From Bacteroidota bacterium (GTDB taxonomy: Bacteria; Bacteroidota; Bacteroidia; Flavobacteriales; Weeksellaceae): a stretch of DNA of 64,000 bases. Positions 24,562 to 33,780 of this stretch are shown one piece after another. Position 1 is the first letter of the stretch. Every line of letters starts with the position of its first letter. Both the position numbers and the translations under genes were made by a program. Under the pieces are notes generated by a model. The model was not told where the DNA came from and ran no database searches. It saw only the letters and a list, made by a program, of their open reading frames with translations. The DNA lies in contig JAEXBS010000096.1 of the NCBI GenBank assembly GCA_023393915.1, forward strand, positions 253,440 to 317,439, in the 5' to 3' direction.

Positions 24562-26073
24562 TTACGTGGGCGAATTTTCTTGAAAAACCAAGAGCTTTTC
24601 TGCTGTTTTTCGATCATTGGCTAATCGTGGCGTTTTATTTTGTCCTCCAAGTTTTCCTTCTGCTTTGGCGTATTTTTGAAAAGCTCCTTTTTCTAGTAAG
24701 GTGATTTGAAGCCTTTTTAGAACATTTCCGTCAATTAAGTCCTTATAATAGGAATTTCTACCCGCCAGTTCTCTATCGAGGTGATTGGCAAAAGCTTCCA
24801 AATTCTCTGGCTTCTTCTCAAATTCAATAAGCCACTCATGATACGGCAGACCTATTTCCGTTGTGACTTGAGGGGCTAAATGAAACTCCGTAATACTGCA
24901 GGGATACTTTTGAAGGGTGGCTTCCAATGCTTTTTCGATTTCAATAGCGATTACATGTTCACCAAACGCACTGGTAAAATGACTGGTCCTTCCTGAAACA
25001 ACAATACGGTGTGGGTCCTTTGAAATAAAACGTACCACATCACCAATAGAATAAGCCCATAATCCTGAATTGGTCGTTAGGATTAAGGCGTAATCCTGAC
25101 CTAGCTCTACTTCAGAGAGGGTCAAACGTCGAGCATCCGATTTCCCATATTCTTCTAAAGGAATGAACTCATAAAAAATTCCATGATTAGTTAATAGTAG
25201 AAGTCCTTCATTTCTGTAATCGTCTTGAAAAGCAAAAAATCCTTCACTGGCTGGATAGGTTTGTATCGTATCCACCTTTTTACCTAGTAGCATTTCCATT
25301 TTTTCCCGGTAAGGTTCGTAGTTGACTCCTCCGGTGATCAATAGGCTAAGATTTGGGAATAGCTGGGTTATTTTCTTCCCCGTTTTTTCTTGTAGTTTTT
25401 CAAAATACATGATTAACCAAGGCGGTATTCCAGAGATCAGCGTCATGTTTTCGTTTTGAGTTTCCTCAACGATTTTATCTACTTTGGTTTCCCAATCCTC
25501 GATGAGGTTCGTCTTAAGACTCGGTAAGCGATTCTTTTGCAAGTAAGAAGGAATATGGTGCGCCACAATTCCTGAGAGCCTTCCGGTTTTTATTCCACCG
25601 ACTTCTTCGAGTTGGGGAGAACCTTGAAGAAAAATCATCTTTCCTGAAACAAAAGAGGCCGAGTCCTTTTGATCGATATAATGAAAAATAGCACTTTGAG
25701 CGGCCGCGATCTGATATTCGATTCCTTCTTTCGATAGTGGAATGTATTTGGTGCCCGAGGTAGTGCCTGATGTCTTTGCAAAATACTCTGGAGTTCCTGG
25801 CCAAAGAATATGGTTTTCTCCTCTCTTTACTTTTTCAATTAAGGACTTTAATCCTTCATAATCAACTACAGGAACTTTTGATTGGAAGTCAGAAAGGGAA
25901 TGAATGTCCTGAAAATTATGCAAGCGACCAAAGAGCGTCTTTTCTGCTGTCCGAATGAGCTCAAGTAAGAGCTTTTCTTGATCGCTTATAGCCTCAGCTT
26001 TAAAATTTTTCGCCTTTTGAACGTGTCGCTTTGCCCATTGACGAGCAATGAAAGTTTTAATTAGGGAGATCAT
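24562..26073 (-). CDS. GH3 auxin-responsive-promoter family protein (acyl-adenylating)
   Basis: A 503-aa member of the GH3 family of acyl-acid-amido synthetases in the ANL superfamily. AKTSGTTSGTKYIPLS is the ATP-binding loop, TYPASEGFFAFQDD the second adenylate motif and YSIGDVVRFISKDP the third; VSGRTSHFTSAFGEHV precedes the C-terminal cap. In plants these enzymes conjugate amino acids to hormones; the bacterial substrate is unknown. ATG 26073 is preferred over 26106 because a -7 box (26079-26086) lies between them. Divergent from mfd. Confidence 0.9.
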   Translation of the reverse strand: MISLIKTFIARQWAKRHVQKAKNFKAEAISDQEKLLLELIRTAEKTLFGRLHNFQDIHSLSDFQSKVPVVDYEGLKSLIEKVKRGENHILWPGTPEYFAKTSGTTSGTKYIPLSKEGIEYQIAAAQSAIFHYIDQKDSASFVSGKMIFLQGSPQLEEVGGIKTGRLSGIVAHHIPSYLQKNRLPSLKTNLIEDWETKVDKIVEETQNENMTLISGIPPWLIMYFEKLQEKTGKKITQLFPNLSLLITGGVNYEPYREKMEMLLGKKVDTIQTYPASEGFFAFQDDYRNEGLLLLTNHGIFYEFIPLEEYGKSDARRLTLSEVELGQDYALILTTNSGLWAYSIGDVVRFISKDPHRIVVSGRTSHFTSAFGEHVIAIEIEKALEATLQKYPCSITEFHLAPQVTTEIGLPYHEWLIEFEKKPENLEAFANHLDRELAGRNSYYKDLIDGNVLKRLQITLLEKGAFQKYAKAEGKLGGQNKTPRLANDRKTAEKLLVFQENSPT

Positions 26074-26078
26074 GAAAA

Positions 26079-26086
26079 CAAAAATA
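26079..26086 (-). promoter_or_regulatory. -7 box abutting the GH3 start
   Basis: TATTTTTG on the minus strand, 5 nt before ATG 26073; it rules out the longer in-frame start at 26106 if used. Confidence 0.5.
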
Positions 26087-26127
26087 GCAATTTTTACACT
26101 CCACACTTAAGTTTTTTGCAAATTCGT

Positions 26128-26135
26128 TACCTTTG
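26128..26135 (+). promoter_or_regulatory. -7 box of mfd
   Basis: TACCTTTG on the plus strand, 67 nt before the mfd ATG; matches TAnnTTTG. The -33 side is weak. Confidence 0.45.
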
Positions 26136-26202
26136 CCCTTGAAAAAAGAGGTGCAAAAATCCGGCTGGATTTTGTCCTCGTTTTTTAATTTTTCTAAATC
26201 CG

Positions 26203-29200
26203 ATGAATTCCCCGAAAGACACCCTGATTCCCCAGCTTTTATCACTTGAAATGGGAAGGCGTATTTTTGACGCCTTCGCCGAGAATAAGGCATTGCAGGT
26301 AAAAGGATTTGCAGGGAGTTCGATTACCTTGTGGACCGCCATCGCCTTTTTACTAGGCAAAAGAAATCTTTTGTATTTGGTACAGGATAAAGAAGAAGGA
26401 CTTTATGCAAATGCAGAACTGGAGGAAATTTTAGGTGAAGATCAGGTGCTTTATTTTCCCCCTTCCTATTTAGAGCCTTACCAAGTTGAAAAAGTTCAAA
26501 ATGCCAACTTAGTTTTAAGAACTGAAGTCCTTAGTCGCCTCTCTAGAAATGGAAATCCACAACTCATCGTAGCTCCCTATAGAGCGCTTTGTGAGAAAGT
26601 TTTAAAGAAAGATGATTTTCAAGGTCTTAGCCGAACTTTTAAAGTGGGAGAATCGATAGAGTCCGATTTAGAAACGTTACTTCGAGAGCAGTTTCATTTT
26701 TCCTATTGTGATTTTGTCTCTGAACCAGGAGAATTTGCAGTGCGAGGAGGGATTGTTGATATTTTCTCTTACGCTAATGAAGAGCCGTATCGTATTTCAT
26801 TATTTGGAAATGAAATTGATTCTATTCGAACTTTTGACATTGAAACTCAGTTGTCTAAAGAAAAAGTATTGGAATTTGAACTTATTTCTAATATGACGCA
26901 ATCGTCAAGTTCCAAGAAGATAAGTTTTTTGGAACTATTGCCCAAAGATACGTTAATCGTAAGTAAAGAAGCTTATTTAGGTTTAAAAAAGGTGGAGGCG
27001 TTCTATAAAAAAGCAGAAGAGGTTTTTGAAAATTTAAGTAAGACCTTGCTGCATTCTTCACCACAAGAACTGTTCGTCAGTCCTCAGGGCCTTGAAGAAG
27101 GGCTGGGAAAAATGCAATGGGTTGATTTTTCGAGCCAAGGAATGGGAGTTGCAAAAGTATTGGACTTCTCTATGAAAGTTCAGCCAACTTTTAATAAAAA
27201 TTTTCAGTTTCTCGCCCAAGATCTATCAGATAAGAAGAAGGAGGGGTACCAAACATGGATTTCTTTTAGTTCGGACAAGCAGAAGGAAAGACTTGAAAGC
27301 ATTCTTGAAGAATTGAATGAAGAGGTTCATTTCAAAAGCTTTAGGTCGGAACTCCACGAAGGTTTCATTGATCCAGAACTAAAAATTTCGGTGTACACTG
27401 ATCACCAGATTTTTGATCGTTACCAGCGCTACAAAGCAAAGAATGAATTTGCTAAATCTGAGCAGCTGACCCTGAAAGATTTGATGGCTCTAAAGGTGGG
27501 TGATTACATCACCCACATAGATCATGGTATTGGAAAATTCATGGGACTGGTCAAAGTCAACAATAATGGGAAGATACAAGAGTGCTTTAAGCTGGTTTAT
27601 AAAAACCAGGATCTTCTGTATGTGAGTATTCATTCATTGCATAAGATTTCGAAATACAACGGGCCCGATGGAAAATCCGTAGTGCTATCCAAATTAGGGT
27701 CTCCTGCATGGAAATCACTAAAAGCGAAAACCAAAGCAAAAGTCAAAGAAATTGCCTTTGATCTTATTCAGTTGTACGCCCAAAGAAAAACAGCGAAAGG
27801 CTTTGCTTTTACTCCCGACACTTACTTACAAAACGAATTGGAAGCGAGTTTTCTTTATGAGGACACTCCTGATCAAGAAAAAGCTACTCGTGATGTAAAA
27901 ATGGATATGGAAAGTCCCCAGGTCATGGATCGATTGGTCTGCGGTGATGTGGGGTTTGGAAAAACCGAAGTTGCTATTCGTGCAGCTTTTAAAGCAGCTA
28001 CCGATGGAAAGCAAGTGGCTGTACTTGTGCCGACGACTATTTTAGCCTTCCAACATTACCGAAGTTTTAAGGAGCGCTTAAAGGAATTTCCTGTAACGGT
28101 TTCTTACCTTAATCGTTTTCGAACCGCAAAACAAAAATCAGAGACCAAACAAGGACTACGCGAAGGGAAGATCGATATTGTAATTGGTACCCATCAGCTG
28201 GTTGGAAAAGATATTGAGTTTAAAGACCTTGGTCTTTTAATTATTGACGAAGAACATAAGTTTGGAGTTGGAGTGAAAGATAAATTGAAGACCCTTAAGA
28301 GCAATGTGGATACCTTGACTCTAACGGCTACTCCCATTCCTCGAACTTTGCAGTTTTCTTTAATGGCTGCCAGAGATTTGTCGGTGATCAAAACACCTCC
28401 ACCAAATCGTCAGCCGGTGGAAACACAAAGTGTTGGTTTTGATGAGGAGCTTATTCGTGACGCTATCACTTACGAGCTTCAGCGTGACGGACAAGTGTAT
28501 TTTATCAATAATCGAATCGAAAACCTTAAAGAGATTGCTGGACTAATACAAAGGCTTGTTCCTGATGCAAGAGTCATCACCGGTCACGGTCAAATGGATG
28601 GAAAAGAGCTGGAGCGCAATGTGCTGGATTTCATGGAAGGGAAGTACGATGTACTGGTTTCTACAACTATTATTGAAAGTGGTGTGGATGTTCCCAATGC
28701 CAATACACTCTTCATTAATGATGCGCAGAAGTTTGGAATGGCGGATTTGCATCAAATGAGAGGACGAGTGGGAAGGAGTAACCGAAAGGCTTTTTGCTAT
28801 CTAATTACGCCTTCTTATGATTTGATATCTTCAGAGGCCCGAAAAAGATTAGAAGCCATAGAGCAATTTTCGGATTTGGGGAGTGGATTTCAAATTGCCA
28901 TGAAGGATTTAGAGATTCGGGGAGCGGGAGATCTTCTAGGGGCTGAGCAGAGTGGATTTATCAATGAAATGGGTTTCGAGGCTTATCAGAAAATCATGCA
29001 AGAAGCGCTGGAAGAACTACAAAACGATAGCGAGTTTGAGAATTTGTTCGAGAACGAAGAAGAGCGAAGAAAATTAGTAGGAGCGCAAAGAGACGTAAAT
29101 ATCGATACGGATCTCGAACTCATGCTTCCGGATTATTATGTGCAAAGCACAGAGGAAAGACTCCATCTCTACCAGAAATTAGCAGATCTAAATAATAAGA

Positions 29201-29550
29201 TTGACCTTCTTAAAGTGGAGCACGAACTGATCGATCGATTTGGACCTCTGCCAGAGGAGGCTAAGAACCTGCTTAAATCCGTAGAGCTCAAATGGCTGGC
29301 AGAGAGAGTAGGGTTTGAAAAAATTGTGATACGAAATGGGGTCTTTTTAGGGTATTTCCCTTCAAGTACTCAGGACCGATTTTACTCGAGTGAAAAATTT
29401 CAAGGAATTATTGAGTATCTTACCTCTAATCCACTGGAAGGAGTCCTTAAGGAAAAGCAAAGTAGGGAGGGAAGTCAACTGCTACTTCGAAAAGAAAAAG
29501 TGGAATCCGTGGAAGAGGTCACCCGAGTTTTAGAAAGACTGGTAAGTTAA
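26203..29550 (+). CDS. mfd: Transcription-repair coupling factor
   Basis: Removes RNA polymerase stalled at DNA damage and recruits UvrA. At 1115 aa it has all the parts: UvrB-homology region at the N-terminus (FAVRGGIVDIFSYANEEPYR), the CarD-like RNA polymerase interaction domain (GDYITHIDHGIGKFMGL, about residue 430), and the helicase core with Walker A GDVGFGKTE (G584 region), DEEH (682-685), TATPIPRTL and QMRGRVGRS. The TRCF C-terminal domain follows. Intact. Confidence 0.97.
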   Translation: MNSPKDTLIPQLLSLEMGRRIFDAFAENKALQVKGFAGSSITLWTAIAFLLGKRNLLYLVQDKEEGLYANAELEEILGEDQVLYFPPSYLEPYQVEKVQNANLVLRTEVLSRLSRNGNPQLIVAPYRALCEKVLKKDDFQGLSRTFKVGESIESDLETLLREQFHFSYCDFVSEPGEFAVRGGIVDIFSYANEEPYRISLFGNEIDSIRTFDIETQLSKEKVLEFELISNMTQSSSSKKISFLELLPKDTLIVSKEAYLGLKKVEAFYKKAEEVFENLSKTLLHSSPQELFVSPQGLEEGLGKMQWVDFSSQGMGVAKVLDFSMKVQPTFNKNFQFLAQDLSDKKKEGYQTWISFSSDKQKERLESILEELNEEVHFKSFRSELHEGFIDPELKISVYTDHQIFDRYQRYKAKNEFAKSEQLTLKDLMALKVGDYITHIDHGIGKFMGLVKVNNNGKIQECFKLVYKNQDLLYVSIHSLHKISKYNGPDGKSVVLSKLGSPAWKSLKAKTKAKVKEIAFDLIQLYAQRKTAKGFAFTPDTYLQNELEASFLYEDTPDQEKATRDVKMDMESPQVMDRLVCGDVGFGKTEVAIRAAFKAATDGKQVAVLVPTTILAFQHYRSFKERLKEFPVTVSYLNRFRTAKQKSETKQGLREGKIDIVIGTHQLVGKDIEFKDLGLLIIDEEHKFGVGVKDKLKTLKSNVDTLTLTATPIPRTLQFSLMAARDLSVIKTPPPNRQPVETQSVGFDEELIRDAITYELQRDGQVYFINNRIENLKEIAGLIQRLVPDARVITGHGQMDGKELERNVLDFMEGKYDVLVSTTIIESGVDVPNANTLFINDAQKFGMADLHQMRGRVGRSNRKAFCYLITPSYDLISSEARKRLEAIEQFSDLGSGFQIAMKDLEIRGAGDLLGAEQSGFINEMGFEAYQKIMQEALEELQNDSEFENLFENEEERRKLVGAQRDVNIDTDLELMLPDYYVQSTEERLHLYQKLADLNNKIDLLKVEHELIDRFGPLPEEAKNLLKSVELKWLAERVGFEKIVIRNGVFLGYFPSSTQDRFYSSEKFQGIIEYLTSNPLEGVLKEKQSREGSQLLLRKEKVESVEEVTRVLERLVS

Positions 29551-29582
29551 TAGAAAAAAAGTAAACAAATTTTAGAGACCCA

Positions 29583-30146
29583 ATGAAATATTTAGTGGTA
29601 GGCTTAGGCAACAAAGGTGCGGAGTACGAAGAAACACGTCACAATGTAGGCTTTAAAGTGGTGGAAGAGATGGCAAAGAAGATGGAGTCTTCTTTCCAAA
29701 CGGATCGCTTTGGTTGGATTTGCCGTGGGAAATACAAAGGCAGAACGGTCCTGTTATTAAAGCCCGATACCTATATGAATCTTTCCGGAAATGCGGTTAA
29801 GTTTTGGATGGAGAAAGAAAACATCCCGTTATCCAACCTATTAGTCGTCACGGACGACCTTCAGCTACCCTTTGGAACGCTCAGGCTAAAAGGGAAAGGT
29901 TCGGATGCAGGGCACAACGGACTTAAGAGCATAGAATCTTCTCTTTCCACCCAGGCCTATCCTCGACTTCGATTTGGGATTTCTGCGGATTTCTCAGAGG
30001 GGAAACAAGTAGATTATGTCCTAGGTGTTTGGACTCAGGAGGAGAGGGATCGACTTCCAGAAAGACTAGAAAAATTTGCTTCTTGTGCTCTGAGTTTTGT
30101 CTTTGCAGGCATTCAAAACACGATGTCCGCTTTCAACGGCAAATAA
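29583..30146 (+). CDS. pth: Peptidyl-tRNA hydrolase
   Basis: Recycles tRNA from aborted peptidyl-tRNA. At 187 aa, MKYLVVGLGNKGAEYEETRH includes N10 and catalytic H20; NVGF, KPDTYMNLSG and VVTDDLQLPFG (catalytic Asp) then GSDAGHNGLKSI follow. It begins 32 bp after mfd and is probably co-transcribed. Confidence 0.96.
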   Translation: MKYLVVGLGNKGAEYEETRHNVGFKVVEEMAKKMESSFQTDRFGWICRGKYKGRTVLLLKPDTYMNLSGNAVKFWMEKENIPLSNLLVVTDDLQLPFGTLRLKGKGSDAGHNGLKSIESSLSTQAYPRLRFGISADFSEGKQVDYVLGVWTQEERDRLPERLEKFASCALSFVFAGIQNTMSAFNGK

Positions 30147-30149
30147 AAA

Positions 30150-30176
30150 CCACCTGCTTACTGATTAAGCAGGTGG
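30150..30176. terminator. Terminator between pth and a carbonic anhydrase gene
   Basis: An 11-bp perfect stem (ccacctgctta / taagcaggtgg, 5-nt loop). The T-rich flank is on the minus-strand side, so it serves best the convergent carbonic anhydrase transcript, and perhaps pth as well. Confidence 0.8.
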
Positions 30177-30200
30177 AGAGCTAAAAAAGACTGCGCTTCT

Positions 30201-30890
30201 CTAGTTTTCTACTTGTTCACTGAGCTGATTTGCAGTATTTTTCTTGTCTTTTTCTTCGAGCCAAGAAACCACTCCGGTCTCGACACAATAATTGGCGCCG
30301 ACGATAAGAATTTCACCCTTCGACTCCATGTCTCTTAAGGTGGGACTTTTTCTACGAATCTCCCTTAGGGTCTCAAGAATATTCTGATGATTCAATCGTT
30401 CCAGTAGCTCAAGGTTCTTGCTGGATCGAATTTCATTGGTTTCAAGAACCTGCTCAATATACGGTTCAAATCGTTGAACTAAGGATTCTAGGTTTTCTGT
30501 TCCTAACTTTTCAATTGATTTGTAATCTAGGCAGCCTTTAAGCGCGCCACAATGTGAGTGCCCTAATACCACAAGCAATTTGGATCCCGCAACTCTGCAG
30601 GCAAACTCCATAGATCCCAGAATATCCGTGTTCACAAAATTCCCTGCAATTCGGATGCTGAATATATCGCCAAGCCCTTGGTCAAATAGGAGTTCTGCAG
30701 AGGTTCGACTATCGATGCAGCTAAGAATCGTGGCAAAGGGCCATTGTCCTTCTCTGGTATCATTTACCTGTTCTAAAAGGTTTCGGTTGATTTTTAAATT
30801 GGAGATAAATCGCTGGTTCCCCTCTTTTAAGAATTCAAGAGCTTTGCTAGGGGATATGGTGGATTGCGTTTCTAATGTATGTGCTTTCAT
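30201..30890 (-). CDS. Beta-carbonic anhydrase
   Basis: A 229-aa zinc enzyme for CO2-bicarbonate interconversion. Zinc ligands are in SCIDSRTSAELL (Cys, with the Asp-Arg dyad) and GHSHCGALKG (His, Cys). IFSIRIAGN is the third conserved block. It lies 27 bp downstream of the SulP gene in the same direction, so bicarbonate uptake and hydration are probably coupled. It differs in sequence from the second enzyme at 33055. Confidence 0.93.
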   Translation of the reverse strand: MKAHTLETQSTISPSKALEFLKEGNQRFISNLKINRNLLEQVNDTREGQWPFATILSCIDSRTSAELLFDQGLGDIFSIRIAGNFVNTDILGSMEFACRVAGSKLLVVLGHSHCGALKGCLDYKSIEKLGTENLESLVQRFEPYIEQVLETNEIRSSKNLELLERLNHQNILETLREIRRKSPTLRDMESKGEILIVGANYCVETGVVSWLEEKDKKNTANQLSEQVEN

Positions 30891-30917
30891 ATTGAAATAG
30901 GGTTTAAAAGTGATTCA

Positions 30918-32525
30918 TTACATCGCACGACGGTGATGAATTGAAATGTGAGAATGAGCGTCTCTCGCATAGGAAGAGTAATTGGTGCGGAAACCAATCA
31001 ACTGAACTTGGATTTTTTCTTCTTTTGCCCGTATGTTGGCAAAATCTTGGATAAGTTCTAGTACATCAGAAGTAATGTACGAGGTTCCCTTCGCATCGAT
31101 GGTGACTTTCGAATGGGGACGAATGTTTTTTAGCGTCTTTTTTATGGCCGCCTTATTTAGAAAGCTTACTTCCTCGGCAAGCTTAATTGTGATTTGATCG
31201 GCATCCTGTAGCTCCTCTCGGCTATAGTAGTATGCCCTTTTCATATTTCCCTGAAGGATAAAAAAGACGGCTACACCCATACCAATTAAAACTCCCGTAA
31301 GTAGATCTGTGGCAACAACGGCCACTAAGGTCGAGAGAAAAGGTAAATATTGAAACTTGCTCTTAGAGAGAAATTTCTTGATCTTATTAGGACTAGCCAG
31401 TTTGTAACCGACTAGCAGTAACACTGCGGCCAGAGTGGCTAGTGGGATTTTGTTGAGCACCATCGGGATGGCAACAGCGCAAAGAAGGAGTAACAAACCA
31501 TGAATGATAGTGGAGGCTTTACTTCTCGCTCCAGCCCCAGCGTTTGCGGAAGTTCTTACCACGACCGAAGTAATGGGTAAACCGCCAATGAGCGAGCTAA
31601 AGAGATTGCCAATACCTTGTGCACGCAGCTCGTTATTGGTGTCTGTAATTCGACGCATTGGATCTAAGCGATCTGCAGCTTCTATGGACAAAAGAGTTTC
31701 TATAGAGGCCACAATTGCTATGGTTGCGCCCAGGGTCCAGACCATTGGATTTAGAAATCCGCTCCAATCCGGAAGGGTAATATATCCTTTTAGGTCTGCA
31801 AGTGAATCTGGAGCCGGTAGCATTACAAATTGATTCTCTTTTAGAGAAATCATGCCTCCGCTTAACTGAAATAGTTCGGAGAGCAGAATTCCTACAACGA
31901 CCGCAATAAGAGCTCCAGGTAAAAGCCTTAGCCTTTTCAGGGCCGGAATTTTATCCCAGAGAATTAAGATTCCAAGTGAAATTAAAGTGATAAATAGAAC
32001 TCCTAAGTGAATGGAGGAGAAGACTTCAAATAAATACAGTTGAATGTTTTCCAGAGTATATCCATTGGCAAAGACTTTCTCACTGCTAAAGGAGTCTTTT
32101 GAATACCCTAAGGCACTGGGGATCTGTTTAAGAATAATAATTACACCAATGCCCGCTAGCATGCCTTCAATGACACTGTTGGGAAAATAACTGGATAGAC
32201 TTCCTGCACGGAAAAATCCCAACAGGAGTTGTAAAACGCCTGCAATCAGACCTGCGCAAAGGAAAATTTGAAAGCTTCCAAGCTCTGTAATTCCTGCGAG
32301 CACAATAGCCGCTAATCCAGCGGCGGGTCCTGAGACCGAGAGATGAGAATTGGACAGACTGCCAATCACCACGCCACCGATGATTCCTGCAATAATTCCT
32401 GAGAGAGGAGGTGCTCCGCTGGCCAGAGCGATACCTAAACATAAGGGCAATGCCACTAAAAATACAACGACGGAGGAGGAAAAATTGTCTTTTAACTCTC
32501 CACTCCACGCTTTTAGATTTTTCAT
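30918..32525 (-). CDS. SulP family anion (bicarbonate/sulfate) transporter
   Basis: A 535-aa membrane transporter with a SulP core (SLSSYFPNSVIEGMLAGIGV) and a C-terminal STAS domain (about residues 440-535; AKGTSYITSDVLELIQDFA). SulP proteins carry sulfate, bicarbonate or other anions. Carbonic anhydrase genes on both sides favour bicarbonate. The stretch upstream to 32653 shows no other gene. Confidence 0.92.
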   Translation of the reverse strand: MKNLKAWSGELKDNFSSSVVVFLVALPLCLGIALASGAPPLSGIIAGIIGGVVIGSLSNSHLSVSGPAAGLAAIVLAGITELGSFQIFLCAGLIAGVLQLLLGFFRAGSLSSYFPNSVIEGMLAGIGVIIILKQIPSALGYSKDSFSSEKVFANGYTLENIQLYLFEVFSSIHLGVLFITLISLGILILWDKIPALKRLRLLPGALIAVVVGILLSELFQLSGGMISLKENQFVMLPAPDSLADLKGYITLPDWSGFLNPMVWTLGATIAIVASIETLLSIEAADRLDPMRRITDTNNELRAQGIGNLFSSLIGGLPITSVVVRTSANAGAGARSKASTIIHGLLLLLCAVAIPMVLNKIPLATLAAVLLLVGYKLASPNKIKKFLSKSKFQYLPFLSTLVAVVATDLLTGVLIGMGVAVFFILQGNMKRAYYYSREELQDADQITIKLAEEVSFLNKAAIKKTLKNIRPHSKVTIDAKGTSYITSDVLELIQDFANIRAKEEKIQVQLIGFRTNYSSYARDAHSHISIHHRRAM

Positions 32526-32653
32526 TTTTCTAATCGATTAAGGATACTTCCTCTTTTTTTCTTTTTGAGGAGGTATAAGTGAAACGTAAATAAGGGATCT
32601 GATCCTGACCTGAAATAGAGAAAGCCAAGAGTTTGATCGAATCGAGTGAAAAA

Positions 32654-32944
32654 TTAGGCCTCAGGAGGCGGGGAGAAAATTTGCAAATGGGGATTTTTGC
32701 CAAGATTGTCACTGATCTGTAGGTAACGCTCCTGATTTTGGGAATGAAAAAACTTGATGAAATCATGAATGTTCAACGTCCTTGGAACGGTCTTCTCTAC
32801 AAGATTCACTGAACCATGATTCTCCTCTTCTGCGAGTACGACATTCGTTGTAGGAATTTCAAAATCGCAAAGGGTGGCAATACTAGGTAAGGCCATGAAA
32901 TTGACAAAAATGATTACTACGACAATGTTTAGATACTTATTCAA
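32654..32944 (-). CDS. Small exported protein of the carbonic anhydrase locus
   Basis: A 96-aa protein with an N-terminal hydrophobic segment (MNKYLNIVVVIIFVNFMALP) that may be a signal peptide or anchor, an acidic middle (LAEEENHG), and a C-terminus ending IFSPPPEA. No known domain. I recall similar small proteins with the same FSPPPEA end beside carbonic anhydrase/SulP genes in other flavobacteria, which argues for a real gene. It lies 128 bp upstream of SulP on the same strand and has a -7 box at 32962. Confidence 0.6.
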   Translation of the reverse strand: MNKYLNIVVVIIFVNFMALPSIATLCDFEIPTTNVVLAEEENHGSVNLVEKTVPRTLNIHDFIKFFHSQNQERYLQISDNLGKNPHLQIFSPPPEA

Positions 32945-32961
32945 GCTTTTTTTTGAAGCGA

Positions 32962-32969
32962 CAAAAATA
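32962..32969 (-). promoter_or_regulatory. -7 box of the small exported protein gene
   Basis: TATTTTTG on the minus strand, 17 nt before the ATG at 32944; may also start the transcript covering SulP and the carbonic anhydrase. Confidence 0.5.
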
Positions 32970-33054
32970 ACAGAGTGAAATTGTTCTCACAAGAGAATTA
33001 TAGATTTTTTCTAAACATTAACGATATTTAACTTAAGTAATCTATAATTACGTA

Positions 33055-33735
33055 CTACTCCAAGTTTCGGTTGGATTTTCGACTCATGACCCACGAGGAA
33101 TTGGTAAGGTCGTATACCTTCTGAATGTCCTTAAGTATTTCTTCAAAATCAATATCCAGATCAGTAAGTTTTCCCGTGGACATGTCAAATACCAGCCCGT
33201 GGACAATTGGAAAATCTTCCACGATGTAGCGTTCCTGAACACAGGCCATTTTTATTACATTTATACACTGTTCTAGCACATTGAGCTCCACGAGTCGGTC
33301 GTACCTAGCCTTCTCGTTCTCAATGGAATCCAGTTCCCCTTGGTGGGTTCGGTACACGTCTCTAATGGCACGAAGCCAAGGGTTTAGAAGTCCTAAATCT
33401 TCCGGAGTCATCGCGGCTTTTACCCCTCCACAACCGTAATGTCCACAAACAATGATGTGTTTGACTTTCAGGTGAGATACGGCGTATTGGATTACAGCAG
33501 TAGAACTCATATCGAGCGTATTTACCACATTGGCAATGTTTCTATGAACAAAAAGTTCACCAGGTTTAAGTCCCATGAGTTCTTCTGCAGTAGCTCTTGA
33601 GTCACTACAACCAATATAAAGGTATTCTGGACTTTGACCCGCCGCTAATTTTTTAAAAAAATCCGGGTCTTCCCCTAATTTTTCTTGGATCCACTTTTCG
33701 TTGTTGGTAAAGAGGTTGTCTAAAGAATGGCTCAT
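33055..33735 (-). CDS. can: Beta-carbonic anhydrase, Can-like
   Basis: A 226-aa carbonic anhydrase with the zinc site CSDSR (in YIGCSDSRATAEEL) and GHYGCGGVKAAM, and LFVHRNIANVVN between them; this is the E. coli Can/plant-like clade. It probably supplies bicarbonate for cytosolic carboxylations. It is upstream of the small exported protein/SulP/second carbonic anhydrase block on the same strand, about 110 bp away. Confidence 0.93.
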   Translation of the reverse strand: MSHSLDNLFTNNEKWIQEKLGEDPDFFKKLAAGQSPEYLYIGCSDSRATAEELMGLKPGELFVHRNIANVVNTLDMSSTAVIQYAVSHLKVKHIIVCGHYGCGGVKAAMTPEDLGLLNPWLRAIRDVYRTHQGELDSIENEKARYDRLVELNVLEQCINVIKMACVQERYIVEDFPIVHGLVFDMSTGKLTDLDIDFEEILKDIQKVYDLTNSSWVMSRKSNRNLE

Positions 33736-33780
33736 AAGTGCAACTTTTTATAAATTTTTAATTAAGCTGTTGGTTTGGAC

